This document shows positions 6,174-7,112 of a stretch of 7,112 nt of DNA, piece after piece; position 1 is the stretch's first letter; each line of letters starts with the position of its first letter. The stretch comes from Terriglobus sp. (lineage in GTDB: Bacteria > Acidobacteriota > Terriglobia > Terriglobales > Acidobacteriaceae), in NCBI GenBank assembly GCA_023265355.1, contig JAHFTZ010000115.1, positions 1 through 7,112 of the forward strand, written 5' to 3'. The position numbers and the translations under genes are program-made. The notes beneath the pieces are model-generated. The model worked only from the letters and a program-made list of their open reading frames with translations. It had not been told where the DNA came from and did no database searches.

Positions 6174-7111
6174 CAAAAGGCTACGTTGCAGCAGTAGATG
6201 TTGGCGGAACGAATCTCCGCTTAGCGCTGGCAGATCTTTCCGGCAAGGTCATCGCGCGGGCGTCCGCTTCCACAGAAGGCATTCGGGACGCCGCAGTGGT
6301 CGTGGAGAGGATACGCGCAGGCGTGGAAGAGATGATGCGCGCACACTCCCTGGAAAAGAGCGATCTGCGTGCTGTGGCGGCGGGTGCCCCGGGCGTGACG
6401 AACGTGGCAGAGGGCGTGGTGATTGCAACCTCGTACCTGATGGGATGGCGCGATGTCCCCCTCCGCGCCATGCTGGAGGAGGCGCTAGGCGTTCCAGCCA
6501 CCGTGGACAACGATGTGAATGCCGCCGCGCTCGGAGAAGGTTGGGCGGGAGAGGCGAAGGGCATACGCGACTTTGTCTTTGTCGCCATCGGCACGGGGGT
6601 TGGCGCGGGAATCGTATTAAACGGGAAGCTGTTCCAGGGAATGGATTGGACGGCGGGAGAGATTGGCTACATGCTCGTTCCGGGCACGCCGGAAGAGCCT
6701 GTGGAGCGTGGAAAACCCGGGGCCCTGGAAGGCGTTGTGGGTGGCGAGGGCATCCGGGACTACTGGCAGAGCGCGTGGCGGGCGAAGAAGACCGGTCTGC
6801 CGCGCATGCTGCACGCGACGGAGATCTTCGACGCGGCGATGCAGGGAGACGAGCTCGCGGAGGCGGTACTGCACCGGTCTGCGAAGACGCTGGCTTATGC
6901 CATCTACAACATGGCCCTTGTAATCAATTGCCCACTGTTTGTGCTGGGCGGCGGTGTGGGTATGCATCCTGCTCTGGTGGACGAGACGCGAAGGATTCTT
7001 TACGAGCGCGGCGAGCGGATTCGGCCCGAGATCGTTTCCAGCACGCTGGGAGCGGACGCGCAACTCATGGGGGCTGTGCGGTTGGGTCTGGATTTGGTGA
7101 CCATGGAGTAG
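6170..7111 (+). CDS. ROK-family sugar kinase (glucokinase-like), lacking the zinc-binding cysteines
   Basis: This 313-residue cytoplasmic protein should phosphorylate a hexose or amino sugar with ATP. It has the ASKHA fold markers: DVGGTN at 10-15 (phosphate 1), AAGAPG at ~70-75, the catalytic Asp115 in VDNDVNAAALGE, IGTGVGAGI at 140-148 (phosphate 2), GEIG at 163-166 and LGGGV at 259-263 (adenosine side). Length is normal for ROK kinases. Two zinc features are missing: the His of GExGH is Tyr167, and the CxCGxxGCxE segment reads VERGKPGALE (178-187), without any of the three cysteines. The fold around it is otherwise conserved, so this looks like a zinc-free variant, not a damaged gene. The GTG start overlaps the porter stop as GTGA, with GGAG at 6158-6161 eight bases upstream. 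The context suggests it phosphorylates the sugar brought in by the porter. It has no N-terminal helix-turn-helix, so it is a kinase and not a ROK repressor. The gene is complete, its stop 1 base from the window edge. Confidence 0.9.
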   Translation: MTKGYVAAVDVGGTNLRLALADLSGKVIARASASTEGIRDAAVVVERIRAGVEEMMRAHSLEKSDLRAVAAGAPGVTNVAEGVVIATSYLMGWRDVPLRAMLEEALGVPATVDNDVNAAALGEGWAGEAKGIRDFVFVAIGTGVGAGIVLNGKLFQGMDWTAGEIGYMLVPGTPEEPVERGKPGALEGVVGGEGIRDYWQSAWRAKKTGLPRMLHATEIFDAAMQGDELAEAVLHRSAKTLAYAIYNMALVINCPLFVLGGGVGMHPALVDETRRILYERGERIRPEIVSSTLGADAQLMGAVRLGLDLVTME

Positions 7112-7112
7112 G

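Noticed and set aside
5106..6176. Minus-strand open frame of 356 codons opposite the sugar porter
   Set aside because: Very His/Arg/Gln-rich composition and no motifs; it mirrors the hydrophobic codons of the porter on the other strand.
1..7112. CRISPR array, tRNA/rRNA, insertion sequence or attachment site
   Set aside because: I saw no regularly spaced repeats, no cloverleaf-like or rRNA-like stretches, no transposase motifs and no terminal repeats in the window.

Overview
The window is an ordinary metabolic stretch of a bacterial chromosome, with GC at a rough estimate near 60%. It holds five protein genes and no RNA genes, mobile elements or CRISPR. Protein character (a radical SAM/B12-type protein, a secreted copper amine oxidase, a sugar porter, a ROK kinase, a GlmS-like sugar isomerase) and the use of GTG and probably TTG starts suggest a soil heterotroph, possibly an acidobacterium (Terriglobus/Granulicella/Edaphobacter type). 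That assignment is inference; no marker gene is present.

Layout. Positions 1-1313 (minus strand) hold a B12-binding-type radical SAM gene that runs off the left edge and carries an apparent one-base frameshift near position 320. Positions 1314-1630 are an intergenic leader between divergent genes; it contains a perfect Shine-Dalgarno sequence followed by an ATG in frame with the next gene. Positions 1631-3595 (plus) encode a secreted copper/TPQ amine oxidase with all metal and cofactor residues. It converges, with 9 bp between stops, on a two-SIS-domain phosphosugar isomerase/deglycase-like gene at 3605-4705 (minus). A short divergent promoter region at 4706-4796 separates that gene from a plus-strand pair: a sugar porter of the MFS (4797-6173) and a ROK-family sugar kinase (6170-7111), joined by a 4-bp GTGA overlap.

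How they may work together. The porter, kinase and SIS protein look like a small catabolic unit: import of a sugar or amino sugar with protons, ATP-dependent phosphorylation, then isomerisation, deamination or deglycation of the phosphosugar. The SIS protein lacks the glutaminase half of GlmS, so it is not a normal glucosamine-6-phosphate synthase. The kinase lacks the usual ROK zinc site. The amine oxidase would release ammonia and hydrogen peroxide from amines in the periplasm; a link to the sugar unit is only suggested by adjacency. I see no clearly new system; the points worth checking are the frameshift, the zinc-less kinase, the substrate of the SIS protein, and the N-terminus of the amine oxidase.
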